This document shows, one piece after another, positions 34,824 through 43,181 of a stretch of 64,000 nucleotides of DNA. A model generated the notes under the pieces. The model saw nothing but the letters and a program-made list of their open reading frames with translations. It did no database searches and had not been told where the DNA came from. The position numbers and the translations under genes were made by a program. Every line of letters begins with the position of its first letter. Positions within the stretch are counted from its first letter, which is position 1. Source of the stretch: Vibrio fortis (GTDB taxonomy: Bacteria > Pseudomonadota > Gammaproteobacteria > Enterobacterales > Vibrionaceae); the NCBI RefSeq assembly GCF_000695685.1, contig NZ_JFFR01000002.1, positions 310,001 through 374,000 on the forward strand, read 5' to 3'.

Positions 34824-35630
34824 TTATTCAGCACTCGCGACAAATAGCTGCTTACCATGAAGCTTAAACTCGTTGATCAGCTTTTGTCCTTTCGGATTTA
34901 CCAACCAATCACTGAATGTTTTTGCTGCTTGATAATTGATGCTTGGGTAGCGCTCTGGGTTAACAAGAATCACTTGGTACGGGTTGAATAGGTTCTTGTC
35001 ACCTTGGAATAGGATCTTAAGGTCTAGTTTGTTTTGGTAGGCCAACCAAGTACCACGGTCAGTCATGGTGTAGCCTTGCATCTCAGACGCCATGTTTAGC
35101 GTTGGGCCCATGCCTTGACCTACGCTGCGGTAACCACCGAAGTTCGGTTCCATCTTCGTTTGAGCCCAGATACCCATCTCTTTTTTGTGCGTACCTGAGT
35201 CGTCACCACGAGAAACGAAAGTGACATTGTTAGTTGCGATAGACTTAAATACGTCAGCAACGTCGTTTTGAGAAACGATTTTTGCTGGATCTTTTTGAGG
35301 GCCAACAATAACGAAATCGTTGTACATCAGTTTGCGAGGAAGAACGCCGTAGCCTTTCTCAACAAAGTTCGCTTCCGCTTTCGGTGCGTGTGTCATTACC
35401 AGATCAACGTCACCGTTCTCGCCCATGCGCAGAGATTTGCCTGTACCTGCAGCAATTACGTCAACCTTGATACCTGAATCTTTCTCAAATTCTGGCAGTA
35501 GGAAATCAAGCAGACCTGAATGGTAGGTACTGGTAGTTGTAGCGAGTTTGATGTGTTGAGTATCTTCAGCGCTGCTAGCTGAGTAACTGACGAGAGAAAG
35601 TGCTGCAATAGTTAAAGGAATTGCTTTCAT
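34824..35630 (-). CDS. tupA: Tungstate-type periplasmic binding protein (TupA-like)
   Basis: This is a 268-residue protein with a signal peptide ending ASSA. The mature N-terminus has the TupA hallmark TTTSTYHSGLLDFLLP, and SRGDDSGTHKKE and GMGPTLNMASEMQGYT form the oxyanion site region. TupA proteins bind tungstate very tightly; some homologues may also take molybdate. I use ATG 35630 because the signal peptide starts there and GGA lies upstream; the ATG at 35645 has no ribosome site. The gene is divergent from the response regulator and has a sigma-54 promoter. Confidence 0.9.
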   Translation of the reverse strand: MKAIPLTIAALSLVSYSASSAEDTQHIKLATTTSTYHSGLLDFLLPEFEKDSGIKVDVIAAGTGKSLRMGENGDVDLVMTHAPKAEANFVEKGYGVLPRKLMYNDFVIVGPQKDPAKIVSQNDVADVFKSIATNNVTFVSRGDDSGTHKKEMGIWAQTKMEPNFGGYRSVGQGMGPTLNMASEMQGYTMTDRGTWLAYQNKLDLKILFQGDKNLFNPYQVILVNPERYPSINYQAAKTFSDWLVNPKGQKLINEFKLHGKQLFVASAE

Positions 35631-35662
35631 TATTATTATGTCCATGAGTTATGAATAGACCA

Positions 35663-35689
35663 CCATAAGCATAGTTAACCGACTTATGG
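35663..35689 (-). repeat. Dyad in the tupA leader
   Basis: CCATAAG and CTTATGG, 13 bp apart, within the predicted transcribed leader of tupA. It may be an operator or a leader hairpin; it does not match the ModE or Moco-riboswitch patterns I know. Confidence 0.4.
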
Positions 35690-35731
35690 CTCCTGGGCCA
35701 AATGGTAGAAATTGATTATCCACACCCTATA

Positions 35732-35747
35732 AGCAAACTTAATGCCA
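35732..35747 (-). promoter_or_regulatory. Sigma-54 promoter of tupA
   Basis: Read on the minus strand: TGGCATTAAGTTTGCT, with GG and GC 10 nt apart. It predicts a leader of about 90 nt. Two copies of the formate-regulon dyad lie about 100 and 145 bp upstream. Confidence 0.8.
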
Positions 35748-35836
35748 ACAAGGATGGGTAACTAGTTTCATTAAATGTCTGTTATTTCGGGCAAAATAGC
35801 ACCATTTATGAAATTAAATTTAAAGAAAATATGAGC

Positions 35837-35853
35837 TAGGACAAAATGTCGCA
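35837..35853. promoter_or_regulatory. Formate/tungstate regulon dyad, copy 1
   Basis: TAGGACAAAATGTCGCA, centre 35845. It is a 17-bp dyad with halves GGACA and TGTC around AAA, positioned as an enhancer for the tupA sigma-54 promoter and beside the regulator gene. Confidence 0.6.
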
Positions 35854-35881
35854 TATTGAACCTGTTGTACTTGAGACGAGT

Positions 35882-35898
35882 TGGTACACTCTGTCCCA
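35882..35898. promoter_or_regulatory. Formate/tungstate regulon dyad, copy 2
   Basis: TGGTACACTCTGTCCCA, centre 35890, 45 bp from copy 1. It differs from a perfect TGGGACA-N3-TGTCCCA dyad at one base and extends by one more matched pair on each side. Confidence 0.6.
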
Positions 35899-35921
35899 AA
35901 TTTCCTCACCGGTGTGTTTTT

Positions 35922-37388
35922 ATGTCTCTTACCAGCCCAAATGTCACAAACAAGACTTTGAACTCCTTAACTCAATACCAAGCTTTCTCTGTTTTGGTGG
36001 TCGATGATGAGATAGGAATGCAGGCGATTTTGAAAAAGGCTCTGGGTAAACTGTTTGGTAAGGTGATGTGCGCAGGTTCAGTGGAAGAGGCGGAGACAAT
36101 CCGTAGCGCTGAACACTTTGATTTGATCGTTTTAGATATCAATCTACCCGGTCGCTCTGGTATTGAGTGGGAAGAAGCCTTTAACGATAACGAAAAACGC
36201 TCAGACGTTATCTTTATGACTGGCTACGCCGACCTAGAGATGACGATTTCCGCTCTTAAACTTGGTGCTTCCGACTTTATTTTAAAGCCGTTCAACCTCG
36301 AACAGATGATTCAAGCAGTGCTTCGCTGCATGGACAAGCGACTTGCACAACGCATGCAATATGCTTTGAAGCGTGACGTTAGTCGTCATATCAAAACCGA
36401 AATCATCGGTAATTCAGACAAAACTCGACTTCTGAAACAGCTGATTACTCAATTCGCACCATCACGAGCTTCAGTTCTAGTCGAAGGCGAATCGGGTACC
36501 GGTAAAGAGTTAGTGGCTCGCGGTGTTCACGAAGCGAGTAAAAGAACAGGGCCTTTTGTACCGATCAACTGTGGAGCAATTGCGCCAGAACTACTGGAAA
36601 GTGAACTGTTTGGTCACACGTCTGGCGCGTTTACCGGTGCGAAAAAGAATCGGGAGGGTCTATTTCGCGTCGCTAGTGGCGGCACACTGTTTCTTGATGA
36701 AATAGGGGAGATGCCACTGCCAATGCAAGCGGCGTTGCTTCGTGTTTTGGAACAACGAACAATTCGTCCTGTGGGTAGTGAAAAAGAGATCACGGTTGAT
36801 GTGCGCGTGGTCGCTGCTACTAACCGAAACCTGCAAGAAGAAGTAGAAAAGGGCAATTTCAGACGTGACCTATTTTATCGTTTAAATGTATTGAAGATCG
36901 ATGTTTCACCTCTTCGTGAACGTGTGTCGGACCTGATGGATCTTGTCCCTTACTTCACACGCATGCTAGCCCACGAATTGGGTATGCCAGAACCAACTTG
37001 GGCACATGAAGATATTCTCGCGATGAACGAATATCAGTGGCCGGGCAATATCCGCGAACTCAAAAACTTGATGGAGCGTTGTATTCTGCTTGGTAAACCA
37101 CCTGCACACTATTGGCGTGAGTTAAATGGTGAGAGCAATGTACCAACTCGAGTATCTGTGACGGTGTCACATGGTTCAGAGCTTCCAGGGATGGACCCGA
37201 ATGACGCGGCAGAAGGCTATCCAAATAGCTGGACACTCAAAGAGGTGGAGAAGGCACATATTGAACAAGTCGTCTCTTATCACGATGGGAACAAGTCGGC
37301 AGCAGCCCGTGACTTAGGTGTTGCGCGTAAAACCCTAGAGCGTAAGTACAAAGATTGGAATGCAGAGGGATCAGAATATGCCGACTAG
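35922..37388 (+). CDS. Sigma-54-dependent response regulator next to tungstate and formate genes
   Basis: This is a 488-residue NtrC-family regulator. The receiver domain has D28/D29 and phospho-acceptor Asp72 ([10 protein letters not shown]). The AAA+ domain has GESGTGKE and GAFTGA. The C-terminal Fis-type HTH ([21 protein letters not shown]) binds DNA. The in-frame TTG at 35856 is rejected for the ATG at 35922. Its 3' end overlaps the sensor kinase by 11 bp. It is the best candidate to bind the 17-bp dyads next to the sigma-54 promoters of tupA, fdhD, DUF3305 and the fdh operon. Homologous regulator pairs lie beside formate dehydrogenase genes in other vibrios, to my knowledge without a settled signal. 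Confidence 0.9.
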   Translation: MSLTSPNVTNKTLNSLTQYQAFSVLVVDDEIGMQAILKKALGKLFGKVMCAGSVEEAETIRSAEHFDLIVLDINLPGRSGIEWEEAFNDNEKRSDVIFMTGYADLEMTISALKLGASDFILKPFNLEQMIQAVLRCMDKRLAQRMQYALKRDVSRHIKTEIIGNSDKTRLLKQLITQFAPSRASVLVEGESGTGKELVARGVHEASKRTGPFVPINCGAIAPELLESELFGHTSGAFTGAKKNREGLFRVASGGTLFLDEIGEMPLPMQAALLRVLEQRTIRPVGSEKEITVDVRVVAATNRNLQEEVEKGNFRRDLFYRLNVLKIDVSPLRERVSDLMDLVPYFTRMLAHELGMPEPTWAHEDILAMNEYQWPGNIRELKNLMERCILLGKPPAHYWRELNGESNVPTRVSVTVSHGSELPGMDPNDAAEGYPNSWTLKEVEKAHIEQVVSYHDGNKSAAARDLGVARKTLERKYKDWNAEGSEYAD

Positions 37389-39408
37389 TCGCCACTGGTG
37401 GGCAAAATGGAGTTTTCGATTCAAGACGATGGTTCGCTATCGTCTTCTGTTTTTGACCTCTGCGCCGATCATCCTCACTCTTTGTGCTTTAATCGCTATC
37501 ACGCTTTACTGGTCAGTGCATTATACCTGGCAAGGTGCATTGATTGATGTTGATGAGCGCTTAGACGTTGCTGACAACAGTATCCACCTTATTCAAAACC
37601 AACAGGCCTACAACGTTAGAGCGTTTTCAGAATCTTACCGTTTTAGAAACAAACTACAGAGTGATATCGCTGAAGAACAACTTATACAATGGGTTTCGGA
37701 CAATAAAGCTCGTTACGAGCTCGACTTCTTACGCTGGCACAGCGCTCAATCTGTCCAAAACACCAGTGAACTTCTTGAACTCACTCGTAAGCAATCCTTT
37801 TTTAGCGTGCTAACACGCAGTCAGCTTGACGAATTAGATCGAACTTTAGCCAAAAGAGCAGAAGTACCGCTGCTTACAGGCACAGAGATTGAAACTCGTG
37901 GCTTAGTCAGTCGCACCGTTATCGCTATCTACGACAGAGACAACCGTGTTGTTGGCTTCCTAGATGGCGGTATTCTTCTCAATAACAGTACTCAGCTTGT
38001 TGATCAGATCAGTAACCTTATCTATCCAAGGCGTGAAGGATTCTCTCGCCGGGTTGGTACTGTGACCGTCTTTTTGGATGATCTACGTGTCAGCACCAAT
38101 GTACCGCTCAATAGTGATGCAAGTGAAGGACGAGCGATAGGTACCCGAGTTTCTCATGAAGTGCACTCCAAAGTGTTAAACCGAGGAGAAGAGTGGCTTG
38201 ATCGCGCGTATGTTTACGATGCGTGGTACATCACCGCCTATCAACCAATTCGCGATCAACATGAACAGGTGATTGGTATGCTTTATACCGGTTATCTGAT
38301 TTGGCCGCTGATTGAAACTTACTTGACTAATCTTGGTGAGATAAGCATAACCATCGTCGCATTGTTATTGCTATCCGGCTTTATTGTTCATCGTGGTGCG
38401 CGGGATCTATTTAACCCGATTGAGCGCATTCACAAAGTGGTGAAATTAGTTCAGATGGGACAAGACAAACGAATCGGTACCTTGGGACTGGATGATCAGC
38501 ACGAGCTGACTCAGCTTGCCAAGCAGTTCGATAAGATGCTGGATCTTCTGCACGAGCGCAATCAAGAGATCCAACAAGCCGCGCTAGAGCTAGAGTGCAA
38601 GGTTCATTCTCGTACCGCTAGCTTGAAAGAGAAAACGGAGCAGCTTGAACACCACATTACCTTGCTTAACCAAGCTCGAGACAAATTGGTGGTCAATGAA
38701 AAGCTTGCTGCGCTTGGTGAGCTTACGGCTGGTATCGCTCACGAGATTAACAACCCAACGGCTGTGATTCTTGGAAACGTCGAGCTCATGAAGTTTGAAC
38801 TGGGCGACGATACCGATCGCGTCAATGAAGAGATCCAAGCGATCATGGAGCAGATCGACCGAATCCGAAACATCACACGTAGCTTGTTGCAATACAGTCG
38901 TCATGGTGGAGTACAAGACGAGGTTACTTGGCAGCACATCAACCCAATCGTTGATGAGAGTATTACTCTGGTGAAAACCGGCGCTAAAAAGAAAGGTATC
39001 GTGTATCACTCTTCTCTTGATGCGAAAACTTCTGTTGAAGTAAACCGAAACCAGCTACTACAAATCTTGGTTAATCTTCAAATGAACGCGATCCACGCGA
39101 TGGATGGAGAAGGGAACCTGACCATCTCTAGTGAAGACTGGATTGAAGAAGGTGTAGTGCAGGGCGCTGTGATTCATGTTGAAGACGAAGGCTGTGGTAT
39201 TAAAGAAGAGCAGTTGAAGCGCATCTTCTCACCGTTTTATACCACCAAGCGCGATGGTACTGGCTTAGGTTTATCAGTCTCGCAGAGTATTCTCTCTCAA
39301 ACTGGTGGTGAAATTCGTGTTGAATCTGAATTAGGTAAAGGCAGCCGTTTCAGCGTCTATCTACCTAAGAAAGCAGCGCCACAATTGCTGGTTTCTAACG
39401 TTAACTAA
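37378..39408 (+). CDS. Cache-type sensor histidine kinase, partner of the upstream regulator
   Basis: This is a 676-residue kinase with TM1 (about 24-50), a 280-residue periplasmic domain consistent with a double-Cache fold, TM2 (about 325-343), a HAMP region, a coiled coil (about 385-435), and an HisKA-type H-box AALGELTAGIAHEINNPTA with the phosphorylated His. The ATPase domain has N (LQMNAIHAMDG), G1 (EDEGCGI) and G2 (GTGLGLSVSQS) boxes. The start at 37378 has AGAGGGA upstream and overlaps the regulator by 11 bp. The Cache domain suggests a small extracellular ligand; formate is an inference from context. Confidence 0.9.
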   Translation: MPTSRHWWAKWSFRFKTMVRYRLLFLTSAPIILTLCALIAITLYWSVHYTWQGALIDVDERLDVADNSIHLIQNQQAYNVRAFSESYRFRNKLQSDIAEEQLIQWVSDNKARYELDFLRWHSAQSVQNTSELLELTRKQSFFSVLTRSQLDELDRTLAKRAEVPLLTGTEIETRGLVSRTVIAIYDRDNRVVGFLDGGILLNNSTQLVDQISNLIYPRREGFSRRVGTVTVFLDDLRVSTNVPLNSDASEGRAIGTRVSHEVHSKVLNRGEEWLDRAYVYDAWYITAYQPIRDQHEQVIGMLYTGYLIWPLIETYLTNLGEISITIVALLLLSGFIVHRGARDLFNPIERIHKVVKLVQMGQDKRIGTLGLDDQHELTQLAKQFDKMLDLLHERNQEIQQAALELECKVHSRTASLKEKTEQLEHHITLLNQARDKLVVNEKLAALGELTAGIAHEINNPTAVILGNVELMKFELGDDTDRVNEEIQAIMEQIDRIRNITRSLLQYSRHGGVQDEVTWQHINPIVDESITLVKTGAKKKGIVYHSSLDAKTSVEVNRNQLLQILVNLQMNAIHAMDGEGNLTISSEDWIEEGVVQGAVIHVEDEGCGIKEEQLKRIFSPFYTTKRDGTGLGLSVSQSILSQTGGEIRVESELGKGSRFSVYLPKKAAPQLLVSNVN

Positions 39409-39516
39409 AATAAGCCAACGTTCATTGTATCGGTGCTGATAAAACTGATATTAGCTACGATGTATGGTTTGCAGTGAACTATGCTCAATTTGTGTTTGGC
39501 AAATGAGGGTAGGCTT

Positions 39517-39897
39517 ATGTTAGGTAACCCAGTGGGATGGTTCGAGATCTATGTGAATGACATGGATCGAGCAAAACAGTTTTATCAACAAGTGTTTCAA
39601 GTAACCCTGTCGAAGCTTGATAGCCCTGGAGGTATTCCTCTTGATATGTGGGTGTTCTCTGATGACATGGGCAGCTATGGGGCGACGGGCGCTTTAGTGA
39701 AGATGGACGATATGGCCGCTGGTGGAAACAGCACCATCGTCTATTTCTCCTGTGAAGACTGTGCCATCGAAGAAAAACGCGCGTTAATGAACGGCGGAAC
39801 ACTTCAGATGAGCAAAATGGCGATTGGAGAATTTGGTTTTATTAGCTTAGTCATGGATACTGAGGGTAATGTGATCGGGTTGCACTCGATGAACTAA
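39517..39897 (+). CDS. VOC/glyoxalase-fold protein
   Basis: This is a 126-residue single-domain protein starting MLGNPVGWFEIYVNDMDRAKQFY, the usual first beta-alpha unit of the vicinal-oxygen-chelate superfamily, ending in DTEGNVIGLHSM. The start with GAGGG upstream is preferred to 39481. No activity can be assigned. It is followed by a HAD gene. Confidence 0.85.
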   Translation: MLGNPVGWFEIYVNDMDRAKQFYQQVFQVTLSKLDSPGGIPLDMWVFSDDMGSYGATGALVKMDDMAAGGNSTIVYFSCEDCAIEEKRALMNGGTLQMSKMAIGEFGFISLVMDTEGNVIGLHSMN

Positions 39898-39935
39898 AAG
39901 TAACAAATAGATATAACGTCATGCATGGAGGCAGA

Positions 39936-40409
39936 ATGACAAAAACGTACCTCTTTGATTGGGGAGACACCTTGATGGTTAATTTCCCCGATCAATCTGG
40001 AAAAATGTGCGATTGGCCGATCGTTGAACCGATTGATGGTGCATTGGAAACCCTCGAATACCTTTCTAAACATCACCGTGTCTACATTGCGACTAATGCA
40101 GCAGACTCTTCTGAACAAGAAATCCAACAAGCATTTAGCCGAGTAGGGTTAGACAAGTTCATTTCTGGTTACTTCTGCAAAGCCAATCTTGGTGTTGATA
40201 AAGCAAGCCCAGATTTTTTCCCCTCAATTGTTTCTCGTCTCAATGTACCTGTATCTAGCGTGACTATGGTTGGCGATACACTTGAGAAAGATATCATTCC
40301 TGCTCTGAAATCTGGAATCAATGCCATTTGGTTTGTACAGAAACCAGAACAAAGCACTGACAGTGTTCAATACGAAAGCATTACACAACTTTCGGAATTA
40401 AGAGACTAA
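39936..40409 (+). CDS. HAD-superfamily hydrolase
   Basis: This is a 157-residue HAD protein. Motif I is FDWGDTL (Asp12 is the second acidic position; the nucleophile is Asp9), motif II YIATNA (a Thr), Lys in motif III (VDKASPDFF) and motif IV GDTLEKD. The cap is minimal. It is probably a small phosphatase. ATG 39936 has GGAGG upstream and fits better than 39921. Confidence 0.85.
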   Translation: MTKTYLFDWGDTLMVNFPDQSGKMCDWPIVEPIDGALETLEYLSKHHRVYIATNAADSSEQEIQQAFSRVGLDKFISGYFCKANLGVDKASPDFFPSIVSRLNVPVSSVTMVGDTLEKDIIPALKSGINAIWFVQKPEQSTDSVQYESITQLSELRD

Positions 40410-40460
40410 CTCAACAAGGCTTATCAATTATTGATATTTTTATAGAATTCAACTAGCTAT

Positions 40461-40478
40461 AGGTGACAAGTGTCACCT
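40461..40478. repeat. 18-bp dyad upstream of a chemoreceptor gene
   Basis: AGGTGACAAGTGTCACCT: perfect 8-bp arms around AG. It may be an operator for the downstream receptor, or as RNA a 7-bp stem followed by TTTT ending the HAD transcript. Confidence 0.55.
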
Positions 40479-40591
40479 TTTGCATGTGTAACTATATGAA
40501 TATTCGCTCTTCATGACTTACATCATCGCGGTTAAAGACAGTTTTGTTAAGTTGCTCCCAACTAATAACAAAAAAATAAAGTCAGTCCGCT

Positions 40592-42211
40592 ATGAAATTA
40601 AGCAACCTTTCTATCAAATCTAAACTCGCCTCAATTGTCATATTTTCAGTGGTCTCGCTGATTATGGCATGTACGTACAATTTGCTTCAGCAGCGTGCCA
40701 CTTCAATGGCCGAACGAGAAAGTAAACTCAGTGCGCAAGTCGAATCCGCCGTATCGCTAGCTAAACATTATTATGGTCAACGTGCCGTGTTGGGTGAGCA
40801 ACAAGCACAACAGCAAGCATTAGCTGCGATTCAAAACCTACGTTACGACGGTAACAACTACTTTTGGATTCTTAACCAGCAATCACAAGTCGTGATGCAC
40901 CCGTTAAAACCTGAACTGAATGGTGAGAATACTCATAACTTCAAAGACGGCGCGGGTAAGTTCCACTGGCGTGAAATGGTTTCTATCTCACGCTCTCCGC
41001 AAGGTAAGGGTTTTCTTGATTACCAATGGAAAAGTCCTCAAGGGGAGCTGAAAGATAAGATCTCTTATGTTGAACTGTTTCCTGAGTGGAACTGGATCGT
41101 AGGTTCAGGAATCTTAGTTGCAGATATTCAAGAAGCATTCTGGGCGCTAGCGATAAAAGAGGCTTTGGTAGCCTTTGTCCTGTCAGGGATGCTGTTTGGG
41201 ATGGGTTATGCCATTTCTAACAACATTTTGATTCCATTGGCCAAGTTGATTAACAACACTAATGCCATCGCTGATGGTGACTTGCGCGTTCGCATGAACA
41301 TGACGCGTAAAGATGAACTGGGTGAAATGTCTCAGCAGATCGATAAGATGTTAGAGAAACTACAAAGCACGCTTAAGACTGCCAATGAATCAGCAGGGCA
41401 ATCTAGTTCAATGGCGAGTCATATTGCTCAAGCCAGTGAAGAAGCGGCAACCAGTGTTAACTCTCAACACGCACAACTTGAGTTGTTATCAACCGCTATG
41501 ACAGAGATGAGTGCAACCATTTCTGACGTGGCAGTAAATGCAGAAAACACGGCAGTGAGTACAAATAAAGTGGTTGATCATGCGTATCGTAATGACGAAA
41601 ACATGAAGGTAACAGCGACAAGCATCTCTCACGTGTCTGATAATATTTCGAATGCGAACAGTTTGGTTCAAGATCTACAAGCAGGCGTAACTGAAATCAG
41701 CCAAGTAGTAGGGGTTATCCGAGATGTTTCGGAGCAAACTAACTTGTTGGCTCTGAACGCAGCTATTGAAGCAGCGCGAGCGGGTGAACAAGGGCGTGGA
41801 TTTGCTGTGGTTGCCGACGAAGTACGTAACCTTGCAAGCCGCACACAGAACTCGACCAACGAAGTGCAACACACGATTGAGAAGCTCACTCAACAGGCAG
41901 AGCAAACCTTCGTCGCGATGAAGCAAAGCAATGAAGAGGTTGATCATAGTGTGAAAGCGTCTGACGATACTCGAGCTCAATTGGATGAAATCGTGGCAGA
42001 GCTGCAAAATGCTAACGATATGGTGGCACAAATTGCTGCAGCTTCAGAACAGCAAAGTTCAGTGGCGACAGAAATGAACCAGAACGTATCTAGCATTCAT
42101 TTAGCAGCAAACGAAGTGCTTCAAGCATCTCAATCACTCGCTGAAGATAGCCAACAGATGGCGAACACTGCAGAACACCTAACTGAGCAGCTGAAATACT
42201 TCAAAGTGTAA
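40592..42211 (+). CDS. Methyl-accepting chemotaxis protein with single Cache domain
   Basis: This is a 539-residue receptor: TM1 (about 12-28), a periplasmic sCache-type domain (about 35-185) with [23 protein letters not shown] and [14 protein letters not shown]2 (about 190-208), HAMP, and the signalling tip [32 protein letters not shown] (about 385-415; two parts). Such Cache domains often bind small carboxylates, but the ligand is unknown. Confidence 0.92.
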   Translation: MKLSNLSIKSKLASIVIFSVVSLIMACTYNLLQQRATSMAERESKLSAQVESAVSLAKHYYGQRAVLGEQQAQQQALAAIQNLRYDGNNYFWILNQQSQVVMHPLKPELNGENTHNFKDGAGKFHWREMVSISRSPQGKGFLDYQWKSPQGELKDKISYVELFPEWNWIVGSGILVADIQEAFWALAIKEALVAFVLSGMLFGMGYAISNNILIPLAKLINNTNAIADGDLRVRMNMTRKDELGEMSQQIDKMLEKLQSTLKTANESAGQSSSMASHIAQASEEAATSVNSQHAQLELLSTAMTEMSATISDVAVNAENTAVSTNKVVDHAYRNDENMKVTATSISHVSDNISNANSLVQDLQAGVTEISQVVGVIRDVSEQTNLLALNAAIEAARAGEQGRGFAVVADEVRNLASRTQNSTNEVQHTIEKLTQQAEQTFVAMKQSNEEVDHSVKASDDTRAQLDEIVAELQNANDMVAQIAAASEQQSSVATEMNQNVSSIHLAANEVLQASQSLAEDSQQMANTAEHLTEQLKYFKV

Positions 42212-42233
42212 TTTTTAAAACCGCTCTAAAGAC

Positions 42234-42265
42234 AAGCCCTCGTTTCAAATGAAACGAGGGCTTTT
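42234..42265 (+). terminator. Terminator after the Cache chemoreceptor
   Basis: AAGCCCTCGTTTC, loop AAAT, GAAACGAGGGCTTTTTG. A-rich on the left, so it may also serve the convergent mscS gene. Confidence 0.9.
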
Positions 42266-42286
42266 TGTTTTAAACCAACGAGTTTG

Positions 42287-43180
42287 TTAGCTTGAAGCCA
42301 AAGCTATCTTTGGCGGTTTGATGCCGTGCTTTTTGAACTCTTTCATCACTCTTAAGGTAATGTCGGTTTCAAACAACTTCTCATAAGCCGTATCAACAAC
42401 ATAAGCTTTGCAGGTTAATTGAATGGCTAAGTAGTTGTCAGTGATGGTTTGTTTAACGAGCACTGTGACTGGCTTTGGCAGGTGAATGTAACGACTTGAC
42501 GATGCAGCCTCTTGAATTAAATCGCGGGCTAGGGTGATGTCTTCATCCATTCCTACATAGAAAGGAATCACGACCTGCATATCGAGAGCGCCATAGTTCC
42601 CGCTGGTCGTTACTTCATTTAGAAACTTATTGTTAGGTATCGTGATGATATCGTCGTTGAGGGTTCTCATACGCACTGAACGTAAGCCGATGGTAATGAT
42701 GTCGCCGTAATTCCCCTCAAACGTAACACGGTCGCCCACTTGAAACGGTCTGTCTATCATCACGGTTAAACCCGCTATAAACGACGCCGCAAGGTCTTTC
42801 AATGCGAAACCTACGGAGACAGCGAGCGTACCGCCAATCAACGCCAGGATATGATCGTTAATTCGAAAGCTCATCATAAAGACGACCAGACCAGCTGACA
42901 TATAGATGAAGAACTGGAGGAAAGACTGAACCTTTTGTAGCACCATTCGGTACTGAACAAACTGCCCACCAATGCTCTCGACCATCGAGTTCATAAACTT
43001 GATCAGTAACCATGTTGCCGCGATAACTAGGATTGAGAAGAAGACACCACTCCAACGAATCAGGCTAGCAAACTGTTGGATGCTCTCAACGTTAACCACT
43101 TCTTCTGCGGCAATTGCCAGTTGAGATTGCAGCAACAGTGTCAGTAAGGCGATGCCTAGTATTTTAGAGATTCTAATCAT
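42287..43180 (-). CDS. MscS-family mechanosensitive channel
   Basis: This is a 297-residue protein with a signal-like N-terminus (1-25), three membrane helices (about 38-62, 90-110 and 113-146) and the MscS pore helix (SVGFALKDLAASFIAGL). The beta domain (FQVGDRVTFEGNYGDIITIGLRSVRMR) follows. It lies one base after the stop of an 801-residue membrane P-loop protein, and the two must act together or be co-regulated. Ordinary MscS stands alone; pairing with an ATPase-like protein is unusual. Confidence 0.92.
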   Translation of the reverse strand: MIRISKILGIALLTLLLQSQLAIAAEEVVNVESIQQFASLIRWSGVFFSILVIAATWLLIKFMNSMVESIGGQFVQYRMVLQKVQSFLQFFIYMSAGLVVFMMSFRINDHILALIGGTLAVSVGFALKDLAASFIAGLTVMIDRPFQVGDRVTFEGNYGDIITIGLRSVRMRTLNDDIITIPNNKFLNEVTTSGNYGALDMQVVIPFYVGMDEDITLARDLIQEAASSSRYIHLPKPVTVLVKQTITDNYLAIQLTCKAYVVDTAYEKLFETDITLRVMKEFKKHGIKPPKIALASS

Positions 43181-43181
43181 A

